Assembly (NCBI RefSeq): GCF_004765785.1
Contig: NZ_SBIT01000002.1
Span: 124,001 to 188,000, forward strand
DNA: 64,000 nt
Source: Halorussus ruber
Lineage (GTDB): Archaea > Halobacteriota > Halobacteria > Halobacteriales > Haladaptataceae
Direction of reading: 5' to 3'
Made by a program: the position numbers and the translations under genes. This document shows positions 49,788 through 58,915 of the stretch, one piece after another. Position 1 is the stretch's first letter. Every line of letters begins with the position of its first letter. Under the pieces are notes generated by a model, which had not been told where the DNA came from, did no database searches, and worked only from the letters and a program-made list of their open reading frames with translations.

Positions 49788-50837
49788 CTACGCCGTCGTC
49801 GTCTGGTTCTCGGTCGTCGTTTCGTCGTCCTCGCGCTCGTCGTCCTCCTCGGACTCGAACTCGCGTTCGAGTTCGACCGCCCCGCGCTCGGTCTCGATTT
49901 CGACCTCGAACTCCTCGGCGTCGGGCACCGAGACGGTCAGGCTCCCGTCTGCGGCCGTCTCGCCCACGATGTCGCCGTTCACCGACACCGTCGCGTTCGC
50001 CACGGCGCTCCCGTTGTGGGTGACGGAGACGGTGACGTTCTCGCCGCGGGTGACGTTGCCGACGAACGTGGCGTCCAGATCGAGTTCGTCGCCGCCGTCG
50101 CGCTCGTCGTGTTCGTCGCGCTCGTCGTGTTCGTCGTCCTCGTCGTGCTTGTCGTCCCTCTTCTCGTCTTTCTCGCCGTCGCGGACCTCGATTTTCTTGT
50201 CCGTGCCCGACTCGCTGATGACCGGCTTGAGGATGTACTTTCCGCTCTTCCCGGCCTTGAACACCGAGATGTCGAAGACGTAGTCCACCGACTCGTTCGC
50301 GCCGACCGCGAACGACTGGTGAATCTGGAGTTTCTCGCTCGGGAGTTTGACTCGGACCTCCTCGCCGTTCTCCAGCGTTCCGTTGATCTCGCTGACGTAG
50401 ACGAAGACCGTCTCGTAGGTCCCGTTCCCCACGTCGAAGGACCCGAGACGAGTCGCGTTCGCGCCGGGGAGTCGCGTCAGGTCCACCGTGCGGTCGTCTA
50501 CCTCGTGGGTCGTCCACCCGCCGCCAGCGCGCTTCATGCCGACCTCCGAGACGGTGACGTTCAGGTGCGCGAAGTCGCCCATCGCGTTCTGTTCGTCGCT
50601 CAGGTAGAGGTCCACCGCGCTCGCGTCACCGTCCGTCGAGTCCTCGACCGAACCCCCGGTCTCGGAGTCTGTAGTCGCTGAATCTGTGGTCGCGGCGGTC
50701 GTTCCCGCCGCAGTCAGTTCCGCACTCGTCGTTTCGCCGTCGCCCGCGTCCGGCGACGTGGCCGTTCCTCCCTGCCCGCCGATACATCCGGCGAGCAGTA
50801 GCATCACTGCGAGACAGACAGTCGCGTATCGCCTCAT
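49788..50837 (-). CDS. DUF4382-type secreted lipoprotein
   Basis: The protein is 349 residues. A signal peptide ends in the lipobox LLAGC (Cys at about 17). A Thr/Ser/Ala-rich linker is followed by a domain with AVDLYLSDEQNAMGDFAHLN, VTVSEVGMKRAGGGW and KLQIHQSFAVG, as in the archaeal DUF4382 family. A charged low-complexity run (KRDDKHDEDDEHDERDEHDE) precedes an Ig-like segment (ENVTVSVTHNGSAVANATVS). The last part is acidic and Thr-rich. It is a cell-surface protein of unknown function. The Ig-like piece is shared with the 39266-40039 protein. Confidence 0.8.
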   Translation of the reverse strand: MRRYATVCLAVMLLLAGCIGGQGGTATSPDAGDGETTSAELTAAGTTAATTDSATTDSETGGSVEDSTDGDASAVDLYLSDEQNAMGDFAHLNVTVSEVGMKRAGGGWTTHEVDDRTVDLTRLPGANATRLGSFDVGNGTYETVFVYVSEINGTLENGEEVRVKLPSEKLQIHQSFAVGANESVDYVFDISVFKAGKSGKYILKPVISESGTDKKIEVRDGEKDEKRDDKHDEDDEHDERDEHDERDGGDELDLDATFVGNVTRGENVTVSVTHNGSAVANATVSVNGDIVGETAADGSLTVSVPDAEEFEVEIETERGAVELEREFESEEDDEREDDETTTENQTTTA

Positions 50838-50997
50838 TACGGTTGGTCCGCACTCAGCAGTCGGTAATAAAGGGTCGTTCCCGTTCGCACCCGTTTTGAA
50901 CCCGACGCCGTCTTGCGATTAAACGGATTTGAACTCCAAAAACAGTATGAATTTGGGAACGTCTGGTCGGGAACTGACTCCCGACCGCGGTACGGCG

Positions 50998-52845
50998 TTA
51001 CGCTTCGGCGGTGGTCGTCTCGTTACCAGCGGCGGCCGTCGTCTCACCGGCGGCAGCAGTCGTCGTCTCCGCGCCGGGTTCTTCGAGGACGATGACCGCG
51101 AGTTCACCGAAGTCGCGGGTGTACACGCCGTGGATGTACTGGCCCGCAGGCACGCCTTCGGTGTCGACCTCGAAGGAGACGTTCGTCTGCTCGCCAGCGT
51201 CGAGCGTGACGGTCTCACGAGCGATGACGGTGCCTTCGAGGCGGAAGGCGACTGTCTGCGTGGCTTCCTGGTCGTTGGGGTTACTGACGGTCGCGCTCAC
51301 CGTGATGGTGTCGCCAGCCGTCGCGCTCTCGGGCGCGTCCAACTGCGAGACCTCGAACGAGTTGAGGTCTACAGCCCCAATGGTCTCTTCAGTAGTCGTG
51401 GTCTCCTCGACCGCTTCAGTCGTGGTCTCCTCCACTTCTTCCGTGGTGGTTTCCTCGACTTCCTCGGTCGTGGTCTCCTCCACGACTTCTTCAGTGGTCG
51501 TCTCCTCGACAACTTCCTCGGTCGTGGTCTCCTCCACGACTTCTTCAGTGGTCGTCTCCTCGACAACTTCCTCGGTCGTGGTCTCCTCCACGACTTCCTC
51601 GGTGGTCGTCTCCTCGACAACCTCCTCGGTCGTGGTCTCCTCGGGTGTCGCAGTCGTCTCTTCCACGACTTCTTCGGTGGTCGTCTCCTCGACAACCTCC
51701 TCGGTCGTGGTCTCTTCAGGTGCTGCGGTCGTCGTTTCTTCGGGTGCCGCAGTCGTGGTCTCCTCGACGACCTCCTCGGTGGTCGTCTCTTCCACGACTT
51801 CTTCGGTCGTCGTTTCCTCAGGCGCTTCCGTGGTGGTCATCATCGGCGGCTGGGGGAGGTCGACGTCCTCCGGAGCCAGAATGACGAACGTCACGTTCTC
51901 GACGTTGACGTTCTCGATGACGAACCGGACCGTCTGGATGTCCTGAGTGATGTTCTCTTCGAGTTGTTCTTCGACCTGTTCGGGACTCTGGGTAGTCATC
52001 TGACCCATCTGGCCCTGACTGGCTTCGGCCTGCCGAAGCACTTCGGCCAGGTTGATGACGACCCGCCGGTCCTGAACGTTGATGTTGCGGACGGTCTCGG
52101 TCCGGTCGGGCGTCTCTTCGTCACCGACGACGAAGGACCACCGGTCGATGCTCATCTCTTCGACCTTGAAGATGAACTGCTCCATCCCGGCGGGCGGCTC
52201 TTCGGCCTCGGTCGTGGTTTCGCCGGGTGCCGCGGTCGTGGTCTCGTCCACGACTTCCTCGGTCGTGGTCTCTTCGACACCTTCAGTCGTGGTCTCCTCG
52301 GCCTCTTCCGTCGTCGTGGTCGTCTCCTGAGTGACGGTCACGTTGGCCTGGTCGACGACGACCGAACCGTCAGCGGTGTACGGGCCGTCCAACTCGCCGG
52401 TCGAGAGGACGAAGTCGTACACTTCGTTATCGTTCGTGTCGAAGTGCGGCATGGCGACGAGCGTCTGGTCCTCGGTGATGGGCCGGGCGAGCGTGATGGT
52501 CACGTTCTCGTGAGTGCCCGGTTCGAGATACACCGAGTTGCCGAGGACGCTCGCAATCGGAGCCTCGGCGACCGACGAGTCGTGGATAGCGATGAAGCCA
52601 CCCTCAGGCATCGTCACCGACTCGACGACGACCTGCTCGCCGTCGGTTTCCTGTTCGTTTATCGTCACGGACGCCGTCTCGTTGTCGTCTTCTGCCGCGG
52701 TGGTCGTCTCTTGGACCCCCACCGCGTTCGTCCCTGCGTCTGTTGTCGAACTACCAGTCACTGCGAGCGATACGGCTGTACCGCTCGCCAAAACCAGCAG
52801 CACCGCCATGAAGACGGCGCTAATTGTTCTGCTATTACGTGTCAT
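50998..52845 (-). CDS. Large secreted protein with DUF7282-like domains and TTTEEVVEE tandem repeats
   Basis: The protein is 615 residues. After a signal peptide (VFMAVLLVLASGTAVSLA) come two beta domains separated by Thr/Glu-rich linkers: one from about residue 55 (VVVESVTMPEGGFIAIHDSS) and one from about 200 (MEQFIFKVEEMSIDRWSFVV). A 27-bp tandem array encoding TTTEEVVEE (about ten near-exact units with AAP/ATP variants) spans about 51370-51830. A C-terminal CARDB-like domain follows (NSFEVSQLDAPESATAGDTI, quoted in part). There is no PGF-CTERM signal. The extended negatively charged stalk suggests a surface or S-layer-associated role. DUF7282 is my best family guess. Confidence 0.75.
   Translation of the reverse strand: MTRNSRTISAVFMAVLLVLASGTAVSLAVTGSSTTDAGTNAVGVQETTTAAEDDNETASVTINEQETDGEQVVVESVTMPEGGFIAIHDSSVAEAPIASVLGNSVYLEPGTHENVTITLARPITEDQTLVAMPHFDTNDNEVYDFVLSTGELDGPYTADGSVVVDQANVTVTQETTTTTEEAEETTTEGVEETTTEEVVDETTTAAPGETTTEAEEPPAGMEQFIFKVEEMSIDRWSFVVGDEETPDRTETVRNINVQDRRVVINLAEVLRQAEASQGQMGQMTTQSPEQVEEQLEENITQDIQTVRFVIENVNVENVTFVILAPEDVDLPQPPMMTTTEAPEETTTEEVVEETTTEEVVEETTTAAPEETTTAAPEETTTEEVVEETTTEEVVEETTATPEETTTEEVVEETTTEEVVEETTTEEVVEETTTEEVVEETTTEEVVEETTTEEVVEETTTEEVEETTTEEVEETTTEAVEETTTTEETIGAVDLNSFEVSQLDAPESATAGDTITVSATVSNPNDQEATQTVAFRLEGTVIARETVTLDAGEQTNVSFEVDTEGVPAGQYIHGVYTRDFGELAVIVLEEPGAETTTAAAGETTAAAGNETTTAEA
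51370..51830 (-). repeat. 27-bp coding tandem repeats (TTTEEVVEE)
   Basis: Within the secreted protein gene, a block of about 27-bp units (minus-strand sense ACGACCGAGGAAGTTGTCGA-like) repeats roughly 10-15 times with small variants. It is likely to vary in copy number between strains through slippage or recombination. Confidence 0.75.
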
Positions 52846-53069
52846 TTGTAACCCCCAATCTGCAGAATATCAGACGGCAAGACCGCGAATAAACGGGCGC
52901 GACTGTTTACGAGCGTAACAGCGAGATACGTCGGTTTAGGCCCGGACTATCCCGCGGTTCGGGGCAGGTGCTTCGACTCGTAACCGACTGTTTCCGCCGG
53001 GGTAACTCAGCATATCGCGGTCGGGATTTCGAAGGCGCTTTCCCGCGGGCACTCGGAGTACCCTTGAGG

Positions 53070-53996
53070 ATGTCGATGCGCGTGACCTTTCTCGGAACCG
53101 GTGGGGCAGTACCGACCACAGAGCGAAACCCGAGTTCGGTGCTGGTCAACCGGGAGGGAGACCGGTTGCTGTTCGACGCGGGCGAGGGCACCCAGCGCCA
53201 GATGATGCGCTTCGGCACGGGGTTCACTATCTCCGATATCTTCGTGACGCATCTCCACGGCGACCACGTTCTGGGGCTTCCGGGCCTGATTCAGACCCTC
53301 GACTTCAACGACCGCGAGGAGGCCCTGACAATCTACACGCCCGACGGGACCGAGGACGACATCCACGAGTTGGTCCACGCCGCCGACAACCACCCCTCGT
53401 TCCCGGTCCACATCTACGGCGTCGGCCCGGACGAGACCGCGGTCCGGCGCGAGGACTACGAAATCCGGGCCTTTCGGACCGACCACGACACCAACTCGCT
53501 GGGCTACGCCCTCGTCGAGGACGACCGCAAGGGCCGGTTCGACCGCGAGAAGGCCGAGGAGTTGGGCGTCCCGGTCGGCCCGAAGTTCTCGCAACTCCAC
53601 GAGGGCGAATCCGTCGAACTGGACGACGGGACGACGGTCGAACCCGAGCAAGTCGTCGGCGACCCCCGACCGGGCCGGAAGTTCGTCTACACGGGCGACA
53701 CTCGACCGAGTGCCACGGTCGCGGAAATCGCCGAGGACGCCGACATGCTCGTCCACGACGCGACTTTCGCCGACGACCGGGCCGACCGCGCGGCCGACAC
53801 CGCCCACTCGACCGCCCGGCAGGCCGCCGAAATCGCCAACCGGGCCGACGTTCAGCGGTTGGCGCTGACCCACATCTCCTCGCGCTACGCCGGAAACGTC
53901 TCCGACCACGTTCGAGAGGCCCGCGAGGCGTTCGACGGCGAGGCGTTCGTGCCCGACGACGGCGAGAACCGGGACGTTCCGTACCCCGACGAGTAG
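53070..53996 (+). CDS. rnz: Ribonuclease Z
   Basis: The protein is 308 residues from the ATG at 53070 (MSMRVTFLGTGGAVPTTERN). The zinc site THLHGDHVLGLPG (H61, H63, D65, H66) is followed by FRTDHDTNSLGYALVEDD, VYTGDTRPSA (Asp bridging ligand) and LTHISSRYAG (His). These are the elements of a short-form tRNase Z, which cleaves the 3' trailer of tRNA precursors. Length is normal. The DNA upstream, 52846-53069, holds promoter sequence only. Confidence 0.95.
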   Translation: MSMRVTFLGTGGAVPTTERNPSSVLVNREGDRLLFDAGEGTQRQMMRFGTGFTISDIFVTHLHGDHVLGLPGLIQTLDFNDREEALTIYTPDGTEDDIHELVHAADNHPSFPVHIYGVGPDETAVRREDYEIRAFRTDHDTNSLGYALVEDDRKGRFDREKAEELGVPVGPKFSQLHEGESVELDDGTTVEPEQVVGDPRPGRKFVYTGDTRPSATVAEIAEDADMLVHDATFADDRADRAADTAHSTARQAAEIANRADVQRLALTHISSRYAGNVSDHVREAREAFDGEAFVPDDGENRDVPYPDE

Positions 53997-54061
53997 TCTC
54001 CGCCCTCGGCGAAGGTAGTCCGAAACCTAGCTTTTTCTCCCCCCGACGAGACGCCCCGGAC

Positions 54062-54643
54062 GTGACCGAAGCCCACCGAAATCAGAACACCGCTTCTCTT
54101 CTCGCGCTCGTCGCCTGCGTAGTCGGCGACCTCGCGGCGGGCCTCCTCGGGTACGCGACCGGCGGCCCCGACGGCGGCGCAATCGGCGCAATCGCGTTCG
54201 CGCTCGGCCTCGGCGTCGTCGGCGGTCTGCTGTTGGCGGTCGGCACGACGGTCGGCGGGCCGGACGACATCCTCGTCCGGCCCGCAGTCGGCGGAGCGGT
54301 CGCAGTCGCGGGGTGGGCCATTCTGGGCGCGTCGGTCCTCGAACCCGGCGCGCCGATGTGGACCTACCTCGTCGCGGCGGCGCTAGTCGGCGTCGCGCTC
54401 GGAACCGCCTGCGAGTCGGCGGCGGGCGGCCTCTGGCACGGAACGCTGGCTGGCGGCGCGGGCGGGGTACTGACGGTCTACCTCGCTATCTACGAGTCGT
54501 TCACGATGCGGCCCGAACTCGGGGGCATCGTCCTCCTCGGTGGCGTCGTCGCACCGCTGGCGCTCGGCGTGGCGGGTGGTCTGGGCGGTGCGGTCGGCGT
54601 CGTGACGAACGGGGTCGTCGAGCGAGGCCGGGTTTCGGAATAG
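54062..54643 (+). CDS. Gly/Ala-rich membrane protein, unknown function
   Basis: The protein is 193 residues from a GTG start at 54062, 65 nt after rnz on the same strand. It has five or six glycine-rich membrane helices (ASLLALVACVVGDLAAGLLG, AIAFALGLGVVGGLLLAVGT, GAVAVAGWAILGASVLEPGA). I recognise no family; the glycine zipper style is common in haloarchaeal proteins of unknown role. It ends where an A/T-rich stretch begins. Confidence 0.7.
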   Translation: MTEAHRNQNTASLLALVACVVGDLAAGLLGYATGGPDGGAIGAIAFALGLGVVGGLLLAVGTTVGGPDDILVRPAVGGAVAVAGWAILGASVLEPGAPMWTYLVAAALVGVALGTACESAAGGLWHGTLAGGAGGVLTVYLAIYESFTMRPELGGIVLLGGVVAPLALGVAGGLGGAVGVVTNGVVERGRVSE

Positions 54644-54715
54644 AGAGGGAATAATATCCAATATATAGAACAATAGAATATTTTCATTCCAATTTTATTT
54701 CTTGCTTAAACGTGA

Positions 54716-54988
54716 TTCACGGTCGAGGAGGGCCACGTCGAGGTCGGCTTCGACAACGCCGAGTACCGGACGCTCGCTGGCGACGGCGGCACGCTCCAGA
54801 TTTACGGCGAGTACGACACGAGCGCCTACGAGCGCGTCTACTTCGAACACTCGGTTCTGAACGCCGACTTCGAGGCCAGCGATTCGGGCGAGAAGAAGGG
54901 CCACCAGAAGGAAGACGGGAAGCAGACCGATTCGGCCAGTCTCGCGCCCATCACGCAGGATTCAGCCCCGATTACGGCCGCCGCGTAA
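54716..54988 (+). pseudogene. 5'-truncated gene remnant
   Basis: An open frame of 90 codons with typical haloarchaeal composition (FTVEEGHVEVGFDNAEYRTL, ERVYFEHSVLNADFEASDSG, KQTDSASLAPITQDSAP) ends at TAA, but a TGA stands immediately before its first codon and there is no start. It begins exactly where A/T-rich DNA (54644-54715) stops, so the 5' part was probably replaced or deleted. I cannot identify the protein; the segment is beta-rich, then has a charged tail. Confidence 0.5.
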
Positions 54989-55099
54989 CGCAGACAGAAC
55001 AGTTCTCGAAACGACTCTCGACGCTTCTTTTTTGGGTGCGACGCGGGTTTTAGTAATTTCGGGCAGGTATCGGATTTAAATAGATTTAAATAATGTAGT

Positions 55100-55275
55100 C
55101 TGGCGCGCGCGAAGCACGGCGCTCGTGAGCGCCGTGCCCGTGCGCGAGGGACGAGCATCGCAGGGAGCGGAGCGACCGAGAAGCACAGGAGGTTGGGGAG
55201 GACGAGGTGCGGTCGCGGGGCGGTCGCGGGGGAGTGCAGTAGACGCCCGTGTTCAAGCCCAAAACTATCGTCTTC
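55100..55275 (+). repeat. Family B element, copy B5
   Basis: It reads TGGCGCGCGCG, a hairpin (gcacggcgct-cgtg-agcgccgtgc), GTGCGCGAGGGACGAGC, GGAGGTTGGGGAGGACGAGG, TGCGGTCGCGGGGCGGTCG, GTAGACGCCCG and a degenerate 3' part (TTCAAGCCC). It occupies most of the gap 54989-55376 before the DUF460 gene. Confidence 0.72.
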
Positions 55276-55346
55276 CGTCCTTCGACCCTTCCCCACGACA
55301 ACCTGCACTCCGGAATCGCGGGTAGAAATCCAGCCCCCGCGTCGGA

Positions 55347-55353
55347 TTTATAT
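55347..55353 (+). promoter_or_regulatory. TATA box of the DUF460 gene
   Basis: TTTATAT lies 24-30 nt before the GTG start at 55377 and supports that start and a leaderless transcript. It is just downstream of family B copy B5. Confidence 0.55.
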
Positions 55354-55376
55354 CCGCCGACCCCCTACGCCCGGCC

Positions 55377-57383
55377 GTGAACGCCCGCACGAGTGCCCTC
55401 GACACGCTCGTCTTCGGCGTGGACGTCCAGAGCGGGGACGTCCGCGGCGACGCACCTTCCTACGCGCTCGTCGCGTTCGATGGCGAGAACATCGACCGCG
55501 ACGTGGTGTCACACCGCAAACTCCGCCGACTCATCGAACGCGAGGAGCCAGCGCTCGTGGCGACCGACAACATGTACGAGTTGGCCGCCGACAAGGACGC
55601 CCTCGTCCACTTCTTGCGCGAGCTACCCGACGGAACCCGGCTCGTGCAGGTCACTGGGGCCGAGCGCCCCGAGCCGCTATCGCGGGTCTCCTCGCGCCAC
55701 GGGGTACCCTACGACAAGAAGCCGATGAAGGAGGCCGAGGCCGCCGCGCGCCTCGCCGCCGGAAACGTCGGCTACGAGGTCTCCGCGTTTACCAACACGA
55801 CGAAAATCAAGGTCTCGCGGGGTCGCTCGACCGGCAAGGGTGGGTGGAGCGAGGACCGATACACCCGCCGGATTCACGGGTCGGTCAAGACCCGCGCGAG
55901 GGAAGTCGAGTCCGAACTCGACGCGGCGGGCCTCGACTACGAGCGCGACGTGACCGAGAAGTACGGCGGGTTCTCGAACGCCGTCTTCGAGGTCGAAGGC
56001 CGACCCGAGGACATCCCGGTCTCGAACGAGCGGTCCGGCGACGTGCGCGTGGAAGTCGAGCGCGAGCGCCGGGACGGCATCGAGTTCGAACCGCTCGCCA
56101 AGCGCCGGGACCACGTCCTCGTCGGTATCGACCCCGGCACGACCACCGCGGTCGCGGTGGCGGACTTAGACGGGACAATTCTGGACGTGTTCAGCACCCG
56201 GACCGCCGACACCGCCGAGGTCATCGAGTGGATCATCGAGCGCGGGCGGCCGGTCGTCGTCGCCGCCGACGTGGAACCGATGCCCGAGACCGTCGAGAAG
56301 ATTCGCCGGAGCTTCGACGCCGAGGGGTGGATTCCCCAGTCGGACCTGCCGATAGACGAGAAGCAACACCGGACCCGCGACCACGACTACGACAACGACC
56401 ACGAGCGCGACGCGATGGCCGCCGCCCTCTGCGCGTTCGACGACCATCAGGACCAGTTCGAGCGCATCGCCGAGAAGGTGCCCCCGAGGATGGACCGCGG
56501 GGAGGTCACTGCTCGGGTCGTCGCTGGCGAGGACTCGGTGGAGACGGCGCTCGCGGACCTCTCCGAGGACGACGAACCCGAGGAGGAAGAGACCGAGCAT
56601 ACGCCCCGCGAGCTGACCGCCGAGGAGAAGCGCATCAAGGAGTTGGAGTCGCAGGTCGAGCGACTGGAAGACCACATCGAGGAATTGGAGGACACCATCG
56701 AGCGCAAGGAGGGCCGCATCGGCCAACTGAAGGGTGACCTCGAACAGGCCAGAAGCGAGGAGCGCAAGGAGGTCCGCGAGCGCCGGGAGGTCTCCCGACT
56801 CGAACGCGAGAACCAGCGCCTCGAACGCGAACTGGACGAGCGCGACGAGAAAATCGAGAACTTGGAGGGCAAACTCGCCCGACTCAAGGAACTCTGGAAG
56901 CTCGACCACTCGAACTTCAGCGACGTCTCGGAGAAGAAGGCCGGACTCACCCCGGTCAAACCGGTCGAGAAGTTCACCAAGGGAGCCATCGAGCGCGCCC
57001 ACGAGAGCTTCGGCCTCGCCACCGACGACGTGGTCTACCTCCGGGACGCTTCGGGCGCAGGGCGCTCGACCGCCGAGCGCCTCGCCGAGGTGGACCCGAA
57101 AGTCGTGCTGACCGGCGACGGTGGCCTCTCGGACGCCGCCGACGAAGTGCTGTTCGACAGGGAGATTCCAGTCGGACCCGCCGACGACGTGACGATTCAA
57201 GAGGTAGACGAGTTGGCCGTCACCCGCGAGAGCGAGGTCGAGGCCGTCATCGAGGACTGGGAGGACCGCGCCGAGGAGCGCCGCAAGGAACAGAAGGCCG
57301 AGCAGTTGGACCGACTCATCAGCGAGCATCGCGCCGACCGGAAGTACGAATCGCGGTCCGGGGCCAGCGGGCAGAGTCCGTGA
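55377..57383 (+). CDS. DUF460 protein: RNase-H-like domain plus long coiled coil
   Basis: The protein is 668 residues from a GTG start. The N-terminal 110 residues have LDTLVFGVDVQSGDVRGDAP. A second RNase-H-like domain (about 245-360) carries LVGIDPGTTTAVAVADLDG and HERDAMAAALCAFDDH, with conserved acidic residues as in Holliday-resolvase-type folds. A coiled coil (about 410-520; KRIKELESQVERLEDHIEEL) follows, then a C-terminal alpha/beta domain. The family is archaea-wide, without a proven role; nuclease activity is inferred from fold. It begins the tyrS-aIF1A housekeeping stretch. Confidence 0.87.
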   Translation: MNARTSALDTLVFGVDVQSGDVRGDAPSYALVAFDGENIDRDVVSHRKLRRLIEREEPALVATDNMYELAADKDALVHFLRELPDGTRLVQVTGAERPEPLSRVSSRHGVPYDKKPMKEAEAAARLAAGNVGYEVSAFTNTTKIKVSRGRSTGKGGWSEDRYTRRIHGSVKTRAREVESELDAAGLDYERDVTEKYGGFSNAVFEVEGRPEDIPVSNERSGDVRVEVERERRDGIEFEPLAKRRDHVLVGIDPGTTTAVAVADLDGTILDVFSTRTADTAEVIEWIIERGRPVVVAADVEPMPETVEKIRRSFDAEGWIPQSDLPIDEKQHRTRDHDYDNDHERDAMAAALCAFDDHQDQFERIAEKVPPRMDRGEVTARVVAGEDSVETALADLSEDDEPEEEETEHTPRELTAEEKRIKELESQVERLEDHIEELEDTIERKEGRIGQLKGDLEQARSEERKEVRERREVSRLERENQRLERELDERDEKIENLEGKLARLKELWKLDHSNFSDVSEKKAGLTPVKPVEKFTKGAIERAHESFGLATDDVVYLRDASGAGRSTAERLAEVDPKVVLTGDGGLSDAADEVLFDREIPVGPADDVTIQEVDELAVTRESEVEAVIEDWEDRAEERRKEQKAEQLDRLISEHRADRKYESRSGASGQSP

Positions 57384-57496
57384 TACAAATTTCAGGATTT
57401 TCTATCTAGATAAATACCGCCAGAACCGCCGACGCGCGTCCCAACCGTTAGCACAGTCCCGGAACGCTAAAGCCCCGTGCGAGACACAAACCGCGT

Positions 57497-58477
57497 ATGG
57501 ACGCCTACGAGTTGATTACGCGGAACGCCGAGGAGGTAGTGACCGACGAGGAGGTCGAGGAACTCGCCGAGGACCCCGAGGGCAAGCGGGTCTACGTCGG
57601 ATACGAACCCTCGGGGGTCCTCCACATCGGGCACATGCTCACCGCCAACAAGCTCATCGACCTGCAGGAGGCCGGGATGGAGGTCGTCATCCTGCTGGCG
57701 GACGTTCACGCCTACCTCAACGGGAAGGGCACCTTCGAGGAAATCGAGGCGACCGCCGAGAAGATGCGCAAGCAGTTCCTCGCCTACGGACTGGACGACG
57801 AGAAGACCGAGTTCGTCTACGGCTCCGACTACCAGTTGGACGACGACTACGCGCTGGACCTCCACAAGCTAGAGTTGGACACGACGCTCAACCGCGCCCA
57901 GCGAGCGATGGCCGAGATTCAGGGCGACGAGACCGCGAAGGTCAGCCACGTCGTCTACCCGCTGATGCAGGCGCTGGACATCGAGTACCTCGACTTGGAC
58001 TTGGCGGTCGGCGGGTTGGACCAGCGCAAGGTCCACATGCTGATGCGCGAGGAGCTACCGGAAATCGGCTACGACGCCCGGCCGTGCCTCCACACGCCGA
58101 TTCTGGCCGACCTCGGCACGGGCGAGGGCAAGATGTCGAGCAGTTCCGGCGTCACCATCTCGATGGAGGACAGCACCGAGGACATCGAGGAGAAGGTCAA
58201 CTCGGCGTTCTGCCCGCCGACCCGCGACCCGGAGGGCGACCTCGAAAACCCCGTCCTCGAAATCTTCCAGTACCACATCTTCCCGCGCTTCGAGACGGTC
58301 GTGGTCGAGCGCCCCGACGAGTACGGCGGCAATCTGGAGTACGACGACTACGAGGCGCTGGCCGACGACTTGGAGAGCGGAGAGCTTCACCCGGCGGACG
58401 CGAAGGGCGCGCTGGCGACGTACCTCGACAAGTTGGTCGCGCCGGGCCGCGAGAAGTTGCGGGAGTTGGAGCAGTAG
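57497..58477 (+). CDS. tyrS: Tyrosine--tRNA ligase
   Basis: The protein is 326 residues, the archaeal short form. The class I signatures are VLHIGHMLTANKL (HIGH at 43-46) and GEGKMSSSSGVTISM (KMSSS). The Tyr-binding VYVGYEPSG and YPLMQALDIEYLDLDLAVGG are present. The C-terminal domain (about 230-326) is complete. It charges tRNA-Tyr. It lies 113 nt after the DUF460 gene on the same strand and converges on the small membrane-protein gene. Confidence 0.95.
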   Translation: MDAYELITRNAEEVVTDEEVEELAEDPEGKRVYVGYEPSGVLHIGHMLTANKLIDLQEAGMEVVILLADVHAYLNGKGTFEEIEATAEKMRKQFLAYGLDDEKTEFVYGSDYQLDDDYALDLHKLELDTTLNRAQRAMAEIQGDETAKVSHVVYPLMQALDIEYLDLDLAVGGLDQRKVHMLMREELPEIGYDARPCLHTPILADLGTGEGKMSSSSGVTISMEDSTEDIEEKVNSAFCPPTRDPEGDLENPVLEIFQYHIFPRFETVVVERPDEYGGNLEYDDYEALADDLESGELHPADAKGALATYLDKLVAPGREKLRELEQ

Positions 58478-58508
58478 TCCGCGACCCTCAGACACAGCTA
58501 TATAGTTT

Positions 58509-58534
58509 TCTAAGAAACAGAATTATTTCTTAGA
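58509..58534. terminator. AT-rich palindrome after tyrS
   Basis: TCTAAGAAA and TTTCTTAGA are perfect 9-bp arms with an 8-nt spacer (cagaatta), 31 nt after the tyrS stop, in the space between two converging genes. It is likely to help end the tyrS transcript; it is the third member of the palindrome set. Confidence 0.5.
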
Positions 58535-58612
58535 CCAACTATTCTATTGTTTTGCATCGGCGAGAATTTGCGACGAGTACCGACGCTGACTCCGTGTTCC
58601 GGTCGGAGAACC

Positions 58613-58816
58613 CTACTCGAAGCCGCCGCCCATCATGCCGCCCATGCCGAAACTCGCCATGAGGCCCGAGACGAGGCCCCACGCGGTCAGGACGAACCCG
58701 AGGACGACGAGTCCGATTCCGGCCGCGATGATGAGGTTCTGGATGGCGATGACGGCGATACCCGCGAGCAAGAGGAGTACGCCGAGGATACCCTTGGTGC
58801 CGAGTTTGTCAAGCAT
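58613..58816 (-). CDS. Small Gly/Met-rich membrane protein
   Basis: The protein is 67 residues from the ATG at 58816 ([19 protein letters not shown]). Two membrane helices ([20 protein letters not shown] and [19 protein letters not shown]) are followed by a Gly/Met tail, [12 protein letters not shown] minus-strand TATA-like cttaaag lies 25-31 nt upstream. The function is unknown; such small proteins are common near aIF1A genes in haloarchaea as I recall. Confidence 0.7.
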   Translation of the reverse strand: MLDKLGTKGILGVLLLLAGIAVIAIQNLIIAAGIGLVVLGFVLTAWGLVSGLMASFGMGGMMGGGFE

Positions 58817-58915
58817 ACCTCGGGGTGGGTTCGGGCGCGACTTAAAGACCTTGCTCCGGAAACGGGAGGGACAGACGACGGCGGATTTAAACCTCCCCGT
58901 CTCCAAACCAAAAAT

